Assembly (NCBI GenBank): GCA_012845835.1
Contig: JABAKD010000018.1
Coordinates: 1 to 64,000, forward strand
Direction: 5' to 3'
DNA length: 64,000 bases
Source: Undaria pinnatifida
Taxonomy: Eukaryota > Sar > Phaeophyceae > Laminariales > Alariaceae
The number at the start of each line of letters is the position of its first letter. Positions within the stretch are counted from its first letter, which is position 1. This document shows positions 1 through 12,384 of this stretch, piece after piece. The translations under genes and the position numbers were made by a program. Under the pieces are notes generated by a model that saw only the letters and a list, made by a program, of their open reading frames with translations, did no database searches and was not told where the DNA came from.

Positions 1-3000
1 AAATATCACCTCCTGACAGCCAGACCTAAAACCCACTGGTAGACGGCCAACGATCCTCTCCCAAAACACCTCAAACAGCAGCTACACGAACTGCCCCAAC
101 CCCAAAACCACGACACATACGCCACGACCAACCAACCATAACACCCCCTACCCACCCTATTCCTCCACATACCACCTCGAACCATCATACCCAATCGGTG
201 TGGTTCCAAAAAAGGTGACGGTTACACTCGTGGATATCAAGGTATCCAAATCTAATACCGAATCCAACATCGTAGACGGTAACAAAAATACCGCATTTCA
301 CATTTCATACTTACAAAAGTGAAAAATATCACCTCCTCGACAGCCAGACCTAAAACCCCTGGTGACGGCCAACGATCTCTCCCAAAACACCTCAAACAGC
401 AGCTACACGAACTGCCCCAACCCCAAAAACCACGACACATACGCACGACCAACCAATATACACCCACTACCCAACCCTATTCCTCCACATACCACTCGAA
501 CCATCCATACCCAATCGGTGTGGTTCCAAAAAAGTGACGGTTACACCTCGTGGATATCAAGGTATCCAAAATCTAATACCGAATCCAACATCGTAGACGG
601 TAACAAAATACCGCATTTCACATTTCATACTTACAACAAGTGAAAAATATCACCTCCTCGACAGCCAGACCTAAAACCCACTGGTAGACGGCCAACGATC
701 CTCTCCCAAAACACCTCAAACAGCAGCTACACGAACTGCCCCAACCCCAAAACCACGACACATACGCACGACCAACCAACATACACCCACTACCCAACCC
801 TATTCCTCCACATACCACCTCGAACCATCCATACCCAATCGGTGTGGTTCCAAAAAAGTGACGGTTACACCTCGTGGATATCAAGGTATCCAAAATCTAA
901 TACCGAATCCAACATCGTAGACGGTAACAAAATACCGCATTTCACATTTCATACTTACAACAAGTGAAAAATATCACCTCCTCGACAGCCAGACCTAAAA
1001 CCCACTGGTAGACGGCCAACGATCCTCTCCCAAAACACCTCAAACAGCAGCTACACGAACTGCCCCAACCCCAAAACCACGACACATACGCACGACCAAC
1101 CAACATACACCCACTACCCAACCCTATTCCTCCACATACCACCTCGAACCATCCATACCCAATCGGTGTGGTTCCAAAAAAGTGACGGTTACACCTCGTG
1201 GATATCAAGGTATCCAAAATCTAATACCGAATCCAACATCGTAGACGGTAACAAAATACCGCATTTCACATTTCATACTTACAACAAGTGAAAAATATCA
1301 CCTCCTCGACAGCCAGACCTAAAACCCACTGGTAGACGGCCAACGATCCTCTCCCAAAACACCTCAAACAGCAGCTACACGAACTGCCCCAACCCCAAAA
1401 CCACGACACATACGCACGACCAACCAACATACACCCACTACCCAACCCTATTCCTCCACATACCACCTCGAACCATCCATACCCAATCGGTGTGGTTCCA
1501 AAAAAGTGACGGTTACACCTCGTGGATATCAAGGTATCCAAAATCTAATACCGAATCCAACATCGTAGACGGTAACAAAATACCGCATTTCACATTTCAT
1601 ACTTACAACAAGTGAAAAATATCACCTCCTCGACAGCCAGACCTAAAACCCACTGGTAGACGGCCAACGATCCTCTCCCAAAACACCTCAAACAGCAGCT
1701 ACACGAACTGCCCCAACCCCAAAACCACGACACATACGCACGACCAACCAACATACACCCACTACCCAACCCTATTCCTCCACATACCACCTCGAACCAT
1801 CCATACCCAATCGGTGTGGTTCCAAAAAAGTGACGGTTACACCTCGTGGATATCAAGGTATCCAAAATCTAATACCGAATCCAACATCGTAGACGGTAAC
1901 AAAATACCGCATTTCACATTTCATACTTACAACAAGTGAAAAATATCACCTCCTCGACAGCCAGACCTAAAACCCACTGGTAGACGGCCAACGATCCTCT
2001 CCCAAAACACCTCAAACAGCAGCTACACGAACTGCCCCAACCCCAAAACCACGACACATACGCACGACCAACCAACATACACCCACTACCCAACCCTATT
2101 CCTCCACATACCACCTCGAACCATCCATACCCAATCGGTGTGGTTCCAAAAAAGTGACGGTTACACCTCGTGGATATCAAGGTATCCAAAATCTAATACC
2201 GAATCCAACATCGTAGACGGTAACAAAATACCGCATTTCACATTTCATACTTACAACAAGTGAAAAATATCACCTCCTCGACAGCCAGACCTAAAACCCA
2301 CTGGTAGACGGCCAACGATCCTCTCCCAAAACACCTCAAACAGCAGCTACACGAACTGCCCCAACCCCAAAACCACGACACATACGCACGACCAACCAAC
2401 ATACACCCACTACCCAACCCTATTCCTCCACATACCACCTCGAACCATCCATACCCAATCGGTGTGGTTCCAAAAAAGTGACGGTTACACCTCGTGGATA
2501 TCAAGGTATCCAAAATCTAATACCGAATCCAACATCGTAGACGGTAACAAAATACCGCATTTCACATTTCATACTTACAACAAGTGAAAAATATCACCTC
2601 CTCGACAGCCAGACCTAAAACCCACTGGTAGACGGCCAACGATCCTCTCCCAAAACACCTCAAACAGCAGCTACACGAACTGCCCCAACCCCAAAACCAC
2701 GACACATACGCACGACCAACCAACATACACCCACTACCCAACCCTATTCCTCCACATACCACCTCGAACCATCCATACCCAATCGGTGTGGTTCCAAAAA
2801 AGTGACGGTTACACCTCGTGGATATCAAGGTATCCAAAATCTAATACCGAATCCAACATCGTAGACGGTAACAAAATACCGCATTTCACATTTCATACTT
2901 ACAACAAGTGAAAAATATCACCTCCTCGACAGCCAGACCTAAAACCCACTGGTAGACGGCCAACGATCCTCTCCCAAAACACCTCAAACAGCAGCTACAC

Positions 3001-6000
3001 GAACTGCCCCAACCCCAAAACCACGACACATACGCACGACCAACCAACATACACCCACTACCCAACCCTATTCCTCCACATACCACCTCGAACCATCCAT
3101 ACCCAATCGGTGTGGTTCCAAAAAAGTGACGGTTACACCTCGTGGATATCAAGGTATCCAAAATCTAATACCGAATCCAACATCGTAGACGGTAACAAAA
3201 TACCGCATTTCACATTTCATACTTACAACAAGTGAAAAATATCACCTCCTCGACAGCCAGACCTAAAACCCACTGGTAGACGGCCAACGATCCTCTCCCA
3301 AAACACCTCAAACAGCAGCTACACGAACTGCCCCAACCCCAAAACCACGACACATACGCACGACCAACCAACATACACCCACTACCCAACCCTATTCCTC
3401 CACATACCACCTCGAACCATCCATACCCAATCGGTGTGGTTCCAAAAAAGTGACGGTTACACCTCGTGGATATCAAGGTATCCAAAATCTAATACCGAAT
3501 CCAACATCGTAGACGGTAACAAAATACCGCATTTCACATTTCATACTTACAACAAGTGAAAAATATCACCTCCTCGACAGCCAGACCTAAAACCCACTGG
3601 TAGACGGCCAACGATCCTCTCCCAAAACACCTCAAACAGCAGCTACACGAACTGCCCCAACCCCAAAACCACGACACATACGCACGACCAACCAACATAC
3701 ACCCACTACCCAACCCTATTCCTCCACATACCACCTCGAACCATCCATACCCAATCGGTGTGGTTCCAAAAAAGTGACGGTTACACCTCGTGGATATCAA
3801 GGTATCCAAAATCTAATACCGAATCCAACATCGTAGACGGTAACAAAATACCGCATTTCACATTTCATACTTACAACAAGTGAAAAATATCACCTCCTCG
3901 ACAGCCAGACCTAAAACCCACTGGTAGACGGCCAACGATCCTCTCCCAAAACACCTCAAACAGCAGCTACACGAACTGCCCCAACCCCAAAACCACGACA
4001 CATACGCACGACCAACCAACATACACCCACTACCCAACCCTATTCCTCCACATACCACCTCGAACCATCCATACCCAATCGGTGTGGTTCCAAAAAAGTG
4101 ACGGTTACACCTCGTGGATATCAAGGTATCCAAAATCTAATACCGAATCCAACATCGTAGACGGTAACAAAATACCGCATTTCACATTTCATACTTACAA
4201 CAAGTGAAAAATATCACCTCCTCGACAGCCAGACCTAAAACCCACTGGTAGACGGCCAACGATCCTCTCCCAAAACACCTCAAACAGCAGCTACACGAAC
4301 TGCCCCAACCCCAAAACCACGACACATACGCACGACCAACCAACATACACCCACTACCCAACCCTATTCCTCCACATACCACCTCGAACCATCCATACCC
4401 AATCGGTGTGGTTCCAAAAAAGTGACGGTTACACCTCGTGGATATCAAGGTATCCAAAATCTAATACCGAATCCAACATCGTAGACGGTAACAAAATACC
4501 GCATTTCACATTTCATACTTACAACAAGTGAAAAATATCACCTCCTCGACAGCCAGACCTAAAACCCACTGGTAGACGGCCAACGATCCTCTCCCAAAAC
4601 ACCTCAAACAGCAGCTACACGAACTGCCCCAACCCCAAAACCACGACACATACGCACGACCAACCAACATACACCCACTACCCAACCCTATTCCTCCACA
4701 TACCACCTCGAACCATCCATACCCAATCGGTGTGGTTCCAAAAAAGTGACGGTTACACCTCGTGGATATCAAGGTATCCAAAATCTAATACCGAATCCAA
4801 CATCGTAGACGGTAACAAAATACCGCATTTCACATTTCATACTTACAACAAGTGAAAAATATCACCTCCTCGACAGCCAGACCTAAAACCCACTGGTAGA
4901 CGGCCAACGATCCTCTCCCAAAACACCTCAAACAGCAGCTACACGAACTGCCCCAACCCCAAAACCACGACACATACGCACGACCAACCAACATACACCC
5001 ACTACCCAACCCTATTCCTCCACATACCACCTCGAACCATCCATACCCAATCGGTGTGGTTCCAAAAAAGTGACGGTTACACCTCGTGGATATCAAGGTA
5101 TCCAAAATCTAATACCGAATCCAACATCGTAGACGGTAACAAAATACCGCATTTCACATTTCATACTTACAACAAGTGAAAAATATCACCTCCTCGACAG
5201 CCAGACCTAAAACCCACTGGTAGACGGCCAACGATCCTCTCCCAAAACACCTCAAACAGCAGCTACACGAACTGCCCCAACCCCAAAACCACGACACATA
5301 CGCACGACCAACCAACATACACCCACTACCCAACCCTATTCCTCCACATACCACCTCGAACCATCCATACCCAATCGGTGTGGTTCCAAAAAAGTGACGG
5401 TTACACCTCGTGGATATCAAGGTATCCAAAATCTAATACCGAATCCAACATCGTAGACGGTAACAAAATACCGCATTTCACATTTCATACTTACAACAAG
5501 TGAAAAATATCACCTCCTCGACAGCCAGACCTAAAACCCACTGGTAGACGGCCAACGATCCTCTCCCAAAACACCTCAAACAGCAGCTACACGAACTGCC
5601 CCAACCCCAAAACCACGACACATACGCACGACCAACCAACATACACCCACTACCCAACCCTATTCCTCCACATACCACCTCGAACCATCCATACCCAATC
5701 GGTGTGGTTCCAAAAAAGTGACGGTTACACCTCGTGGATATCAAGGTATCCAAAATCTAATACCGAATCCAACATCGTAGACGGTAACAAAATACCGCAT
5801 TTCACATTTCATACTTACAACAAGTGAAAAATATCACCTCCTCGACAGCCAGACCTAAAACCCACTGGTAGACGGCCAACGATCCTCTCCCAAAACACCT
5901 CAAACAGCAGCTACACGAACTGCCCCAACCCCAAAACCACGACACATACGCACGACCAACCAACATACACCCACTACCCAACCCTATTCCTCCACATACC

Positions 6001-6670
6001 ACCTCGAACCATCCATACCCAATCGGTGTGGTTCCAAAAAAGTGACGGTTACACCTCGTGGATATCAAGGTATCCAAAATCTAATACCGAATCCAACATC
6101 GTAGACGGTAACAAAATACCGCATTTCACATTTCATACTTACAACAAGTGAAAAATATCACCTCCTCGACAGCCAGACCTAAAACCCACTGGTAGACGGC
6201 CAACGATCCTCTCCCAAAACACCTCAAACAGCAGCTACACGAACTGCCCCAACCCCAAAACCACGACACATACGCACGACCAACCAACATACACCCACTA
6301 CCCAACCCTATTCCTCCACATACCACCTCGAACCATCCATACCCAATCGGTGTGGTTCCAAAAAAGTGACGGTTACACCTCGTGGATATCAAGGTATCCA
6401 AAATCTAATACCGAATCCAACATCGTAGACGGTAACAAAATACCGCATTTCACATTTCATACTTACAACAAGTGAAAAATATCACCTCCTCGACAGCCAG
6501 ACCTAAAACCCACTGGTAGACGGCCAACGATCCTCTCCCAAAACACCTCAAACAGCAGCTACACGAACTGCCCCAACCCCAAAACCACGACACATACGCA
6601 CGACCAACCAACATACACCCACTACCCAACCCTATTCCTCCACATACCACCTCGAACCATCCATACCCAA
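1..6670. repeat. 324-bp tandem satellite (about 20.6 copies, truncated by window start)
   Basis: The sequence recurs exactly every 324 bp. From about 620 to 6,670 the copies appear identical letter for letter. The + strand is rich in A and C and poor in G. The array starts before the window and stops abruptly at 6,670, partway through a unit, where unique T-rich sequence follows. Each unit has a 91-codon open frame on the minus strand, but its composition is that of a satellite and nothing supports a gene. Identical copies imply either very recent amplification or homogenisation, or assembly by repeat consensus. No function is inferred. Confidence 0.97.
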
Positions 6671-8841
6671 GTATAGGGTTTTTGACCAAATCGGTTCTAA
6701 CCTCTACATTTTATGACAATTTCAGTTGTAGCATATTGTGTATGGTCTGTTTTTTTCAGCAGTTTGTATCACCTATGGAGTAGCGCCCTGTTCGGGGGGT
6801 GGCACGTTTTTTTGCCTTGTTACTGTCGCACAAGCTGATTTTGTGTTTGAAGTCGTCTCTACTCATTCTTTCCGAGATTTTCTGTTGCAGACGTTTTTTC
6901 GGCATCTGCTTTTGTCGCGTATTTCACAGGATACACCCGATTCTGCATCAATTCGTCTTTTTCAATTGATTTTGTCTACTTCTGTTTGTCGAGGAAACTC
7001 AAACGGCAACTACCGCACACCATGTCTGTCCGTTCGAGATGCCGTTTTACCCACATTAACCGAGATGAATATTTTTTTACACCAGGTGGCGGTTTTGTTT
7101 CCACCACTTTAGTTTTTTCGATATTTTGTTTATCACCACCCATCGACTTCGGCAGGATAACAGATTTTTGCTTTATCATTCATGGATGAAAGTCCGTTAT
7201 TGGACACTTTCGACTACGGACCCAACTTCTGTGGCCGTGGTTTGCCGTGTGGGACTGTATATATACCTCTTCCAGCCGCTTCACCTCTTTTATTGCAGAA
7301 CAACTTTGTTTTGCATGTTCGTTTCTTAGAGTTTCACGCGGATACCACCGGCAACGGAAGAATAGACCCTTTACATGGCGGGGCGTCGTCCATCTTCTAC
7401 AAGGTTTCGGCCGACACATGCGAATACGCGTGAAAGAATAGGCTGTTGAACAGGCGTCCCGTCCGGATTATCAGCCGCAGGCCCATGTAGGCGAACACAA
7501 CAGAAAATCGAGAGCGATTTCACATTGAGGCTCAGAAAGCACTGACTCATTGTTCAACGACGTGTTTATCTTTCAACACCACGTGCTAATACTATGTTTA
7601 CAAGGGTGTTACGAGAATTGACTTGAGAAATGTCCTATTTATAGTATCGTCAGAAAACATATGGAGTGTCTTCTACGTTTTGTACGGCGTCGACATCACC
7701 GGTCTTGGGTAGTGTTTGGATGCCAATCTAAGACTGACGTTTATTGTGCACGCACACCGATCCAAAACGATATAATGTGAATGTATATTGCTGAGCCTTC
7801 TGTACCGTCTTGTGCACGGTGGAGACACTCGTGTATAACACGTGTCGTCGGTAGCACGACGAGTGAGTGTCAATAGAGAATACGAGCTGTTCTTGGAGTA
7901 TGTGCCGGGGAACCAGCAGTACGTGGTATACGAATGATGCTTCACCCAGCACTAAGGAGCTGGTATGATGTCTCCCTGCGGACAGCACCACAACCGCGAC
8001 GCTTTTCTATATATATATTATTCAACTCCCTTTGTCTCACCACCTCAACTCGTCATGTCCTAATCTCAGCGATTTGCTGAACGAGTCGCGGTAACAGGTC
8101 CCGCCCTTTCAATTGCCCGGTACGTGCCTCAGAATTTGTCTCTCATCATAGATTTCCGCAATCCTACTGCTAGCCAGCTGCTCCTGTTAGGTTTAAGCAA
8201 TTTAAGCCTCTTTGGTAATAGCATCCTTTATCGACTCCAAGCTCTCGGGATCTGCGCTATTTACATCTATCAGTCAATGTTAAGGCAAAGAAATACATTG
8301 CAAGCACGGGTATGCACTCGGGGGTTTACCGTACGATGTGATTGATATAGGGACGAGATTCACCTGTTACTTCCGATAGTAACGACGACAAACACCCAGC
8401 GCTTACTTGCGAAATATATAGGCTTAACCAGTAGATGCTCGCTTGAGCACCTCCGGCCACAAACGTTCGCCCCCCAAAAAGCAATCCACTACCGTGGATG
8501 AGTCATTAGTCCGCCTTTTTGGTGAAACTGTCATATCGATTTACCCGCGTTGGCGGCGGTCTTGTGTGGTAATGATATCTTCAAGTATAGATCATCGGCC
8601 AAATCCGATGCTACTCGTGCCACTATTGTAGCATTCGCCACCAATTTATCCTTGCCGACAGGAGTTACCCCGTCTAACATTGGCAGCGATATTGGTCGAA
8701 CCCGCTTTTACCCAGTGCTTCCTGTTGGCGAAGGGTCATCAACTGAGGAACAAATAAAAAGAGGATACATTTTCAGAAGACGTCTATGTTCACCCAACGT
8801 AAATAGATATACGTAAATATCCCTACATACCCGCGCCAGGC
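6671..8841. other. Unique sequence with no supported gene
   Basis: This follows the satellite directly. The first ~500 bp is T-rich on the + strand. Short open frames exist, for example an 83-codon frame at 7,182-7,433 whose translation looks moderately protein-like, but none shows a recognisable domain and all overlap frames on the other strand. No dispersed family seen elsewhere in the window was recognised here. Confidence 0.5.
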
Positions 8842-9461
8842 ATGTTCGAAGAAGCCAATGTTCGTACCAGCCCATCATATGTTCCGGTTCACATACACGA
8901 CATGGACGCTTCAACCAGTTTCATGAAAGTTTACACCACTTCCATCGACGCTTATTCTACTTCCGTAAAATGTTCGACCATATTCTTGGACGTTTCCAGC
9001 AGCACTGATATTCTTTATACCTCCATGAAAGATTCCTATTACATCCCACGAAACGTCCAGCGGGAGCAGTGACAATGTTATCAAAGGAATACCTCGTGAA
9101 CGCTTCCAGCAAATTTGTGAAAAACTTATTCGGAAGTAGTTCAGCGCTGGATGGACGAACACCTAATCGACTGGAAACCTCCATGGAAGCCTCAACAGAA
9201 GCCCCCTTAGAGAAAATACACTCAAGAAGCAGATGGGCATCCGTGGCAGCTCCTACACCAGTTCTTGAAGAATCTGTGGTAGCTTGCGTTGAATATTCCG
9301 CGTTCGTTTCCGCAGAAATGTACGTTTCCGTGGAAATGTTCACAGACGAGTCCACGGTGAAAAATTCCGCGGAAATAGTGGAAGCTCCCACTATTTGTAT
9401 GGATGCCTGCATTACTTCTGCGGAGGCTTTCGTTAAATTTCGCCGGAAAAGTATAATTTAG
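8842..9461 (+). repeat. Degenerate ~18-bp periodic block with TTCC/GGAA half-sites, open on the + strand
   Basis: Two overlapping + frames (8,842-9,072 and 9,069-9,461, the second 130 codons) cover a block in which variants of TTCCnnGGAAnn recur, such as TTTCCGCGGAAA-like and TTCCATGGAAG-like palindromes. The translation is serine-rich, with recurring S-[AVT]-[EDK]-[MIA] steps. An equally long frame is open on the minus strand, as expected for a palindromic low-complexity repeat. It could be a degenerate repeat protein, a minisatellite, or a cluster of heat-shock-element-like sites (alternating TTC and GAA). I treat it as a repeat, because the DNA periodicity is clearer than any protein signal. 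Confidence 0.5.
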
Positions 9462-11380
9462 TAGCAGACGCCGACTATATGCTTATATGTGGGGAGAGAG
9501 GGCATTGTCACCCTTTGGCACGAAATGTGTTTTTTTCACTGACACTGTTCTAGTAATATTGCCTCTCAGAATATGAGCGGAACGCTCAGCTCTACGCCCT
9601 TAATAGCAAGGGGTTCCCATCGCTTGGCATTTCTCCTCATCGATGTTCCTACATGGGGTACACAACTACTGTAATCTACCTATTCGGAGTTGAAAACTCC
9701 TGTCATGACTGTCTCGTTCTCGATCGTAGGACGACTTTCGCTTTATTGTAGAACCAGTCCCGGTTTGCTGCGGGTTCTGTTCTAGAACATGAACTTCACG
9801 CCTGCGCGTGTCACAAAACACGTTAAACGGTGCTCGCAGGATTATTCACCACTTGTAGTCCGTTTTTTACCGTTTTTTTCCCTACCACCCGCACCCTGAG
9901 GAAAGCTAGCTCAAGATCCCCCCGAGTCCCCCGAACATTAGGGAAGCTAGCTCAAACTCCGCCTGAGTTAGGAGTTAGACGTTTTAGATCGAATGCTTTG
10001 TTTTTGTTGGCGTTGCTGCTCCTCGAGTTTAAAAGTTCGGCACTTCCCTACTGTTACGAGTGTAGCTGGTTTTGCACTTCAAGCGCATAGAAGCGTAGGG
10101 CGGATTGCGCGCGCAAACGCTTTCGAAGTCATTATTCCGTTGATATTTGGAGCTTTTCATGCTAGGAGCTAAGAAATGTCCACTGAACCCGCCTCGTGGG
10201 ATGACTCCACGGTCATCAGTGTGACCCCGTCCGAATACCTTCTGCAGACAAGGGAGGCTGGAGCAACGACCCGTCGTATAGGTGATCGAAGTATCCGTCA
10301 TACCAATAGGTGTATACTGCGCACAGGATGGCAGTCGTTTGGCATCATACTGCGAGCACACGAAAGTACGGGTACCCTTCCGGGAAGAACTGCCGGCGAG
10401 ACGATAAACTGACAATACCCACTACCAGCATTACGCTACTTGCTCCAGTTGTGTTCTGGGGTACGCACGATGTGCCTACTGATAATCTTCGATATACTGC
10501 GGGCCTAGCGTATATCCCCGCAATAGGAGTACTTGTACATAGTACCCAGATATAATGACACTACGAGCACTTGCTCTAACATCAGTATTTGCTCATATAT
10601 GTTTCCATTACATAAGGAACCCCCCGGTAAGCATTCGTGTGCAGGAAAGACATGAACGCCTTTTTCGACGAAAACATTTCCTCATTCGAAGTTACGAGTA
10701 AACGTCCTCTGTCTCGCCAATCGATTTCAACCGCCTTGTCAGGATATCACCTTGCACAGATGGCCTCATTAAGAAAAGACCCATTCTCTAGTCGCTATAC
10801 CTCCAGTATCTCACCCCCCGACCAGAGTACTTGGCTATACTGCCAAGTATTACTGGGGTCCTCGGTTCAGATGAAATCGTGCATGTGGTCTTGATCGTGT
10901 TGGTCCCTTCATAGGGACGGTGTATGAACAGGGTAATGCGGCCTCCAGACTGTGCGGGGTATACGTCAACCCATTTGCCACCCAAAACGCCCTGCTTTCG
11001 TGCGGGGTCGCCCTCATCGCGGTTTTTCGTAGAGAGGTACCACTTGTTCACCAAGCTACGCTTTTGAGTTACCAGGCTCCTCTTGATCGTAGTTCTCGAT
11101 CGTAGTCGCCGTCGGAAGTAACCAACGAAAGTGCGAAAACTAACAATCGGATGAGCAAAGAAGGGAAATTGCAATATGACTGTAGCACAGCAAAGCCGTC
11201 GCGGGATCAGCGTTCGAAGCGTGATCAGGATGCTTGCAACCATGGCCGCGATAAAACGATAGGTACCAACCTCCTATTTCACAACCGCGCGACAGGGGTG
11301 TTACCACGGTGTTGTATATTTTACTTCCCTTGCGCAGAATGGTGAACAATGCTTTGTGTGTGGATCTGAGCATCGCCAAG
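9462..11380. other. Unique sequence with no supported gene
   Basis: Short frames are present on both strands, the longest being 128 codons on the minus strand at 10,029-10,415 and 151 codons on the minus strand at 10,788-11,243. They overlap frames on the + strand and show no domain, signal peptide or repeat that I recognise. No tRNA-like or terminator-like structure was noticed. Confidence 0.45.
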
Positions 11381-11623
11381 GATCAAGGCTATGGTAGGGG
11401 GGTATCCCCTTTTCTTTCTACGGGTTCGAGCCGCTGGTCCGACTGACTTTGTACATCAATGAAACCGACTGACTTTGCACATCACTAAAAGTAAACGTTT
11501 TAGATAATTTGTTTGCTCAGCGCAGTAAAAATATCCCATTGCGGGTTCATACCGGTAAACTCAAACAGCAAGAATATCACAAGACTGCGTGGGAACAGGG
11601 GGGTCACTGCCGCCAGTGACCCG
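11381..11623 (+). repeat. Family B dispersed element, copy 1 (~243 bp)
   Basis: It begins GATCAAGGCTATGGTAGGGG, followed by a G-run/C-run hairpin, and carries a central GGGTTCATACCGG. It ends in a second hairpin (GGGTCACTG...CAGTGACCC). This order of landmarks is shared with copies at 15.9, 33.8, 39.0, 39.3, 59.3 and 63.4 kb, and with minus-strand copies at 12.2 and 60.4 kb. There are no long terminal inverted repeats and no coding capacity. Confidence 0.8.
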
Positions 11624-12150
11624 TATATATTGCGAAACGCGGATCCAGACGAGCCCCCTTTACCTTAGCCGCAATCGGAGCCATATAGGACAGCCATATA
11701 CGACAAGGCTTATTGGTGCACTCAAAGCTGGCGACCACTTCAAACAGAGGTTCGGAACTGCCGAGAACATATACAAAATGTAATCCCTCTCAGCATGACT
11801 TTGTTTGGGCCAAGGTGTTCGTGCTCGTCGTGCCTTCCCTCCCACCTCAGGATCAAACACAATATTTTGCGTCAAGCGCAAATCCGACGGCATGGTAGCG
11901 GCATGGCGACTCGTCACCGACATGTGGAAAGGACCGGGGTACGAGCTCGACAACAGCAGCCTCGACGGGGACACCCGAGGGTACGGCTGTACGGTGCGCC
12001 AGCGTCCAGAGGTAGTGTAGCAAGAAGACCAGCGCGAAAACAGTAATTGAAGAAAAATCAGGATTATGTGCTCGTACATCGTGTTACCGTCGGACCTCGA
12101 ACCAAGGCGAGCGCCTGGGGGTCATTTCTGAGCCCTTTCTCTTCAATCGT

Positions 12151-12384
12151 GCTCGGCGTCACTCGTGCGAGGAAATGTCATGTCTTTTTTTAGTTCAAGG
12201 CAATCGTGATTCATGAATTTTTCGATACAGAAGAGCAACGGCATTGTTTGAAGGCTGTGCCAAGCAAGCCGCCTGCTATTGTTTTCAGGCGAGGTACAAT
12301 GTCACACCGGTTCGACCGATCAAATCAGGGTGGTGAAAAGGGGGTATGATGCTACAAATACTCTACATTACCATGGCCTTGGTC
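12151..12384 (-). repeat. Family B dispersed element, copy 2 (minus orientation)
   Basis: Read on the minus strand, it starts GACCAAGGCCATGGTA and continues through CCCCCTTTTCACCACC and a TGTACCTC landmark to an imperfect terminal hairpin CTCGCACGAGTGACGCCGAGC. It spans 234 bp, close to the other copies. The end-to-end match in opposite orientation supports B as a discrete dispersed unit. Confidence 0.75.

Noticed and set aside
618-6401. Repeated 91-codon minus-strand frame in the 324-bp satellite, as a multicopy small gene
   Set aside because: 324 is a multiple of three, so one frame repeats by arithmetic. Identical copies give no codon-position information, and the Trp/Cys/Gly-rich translation looks like satellite composition.
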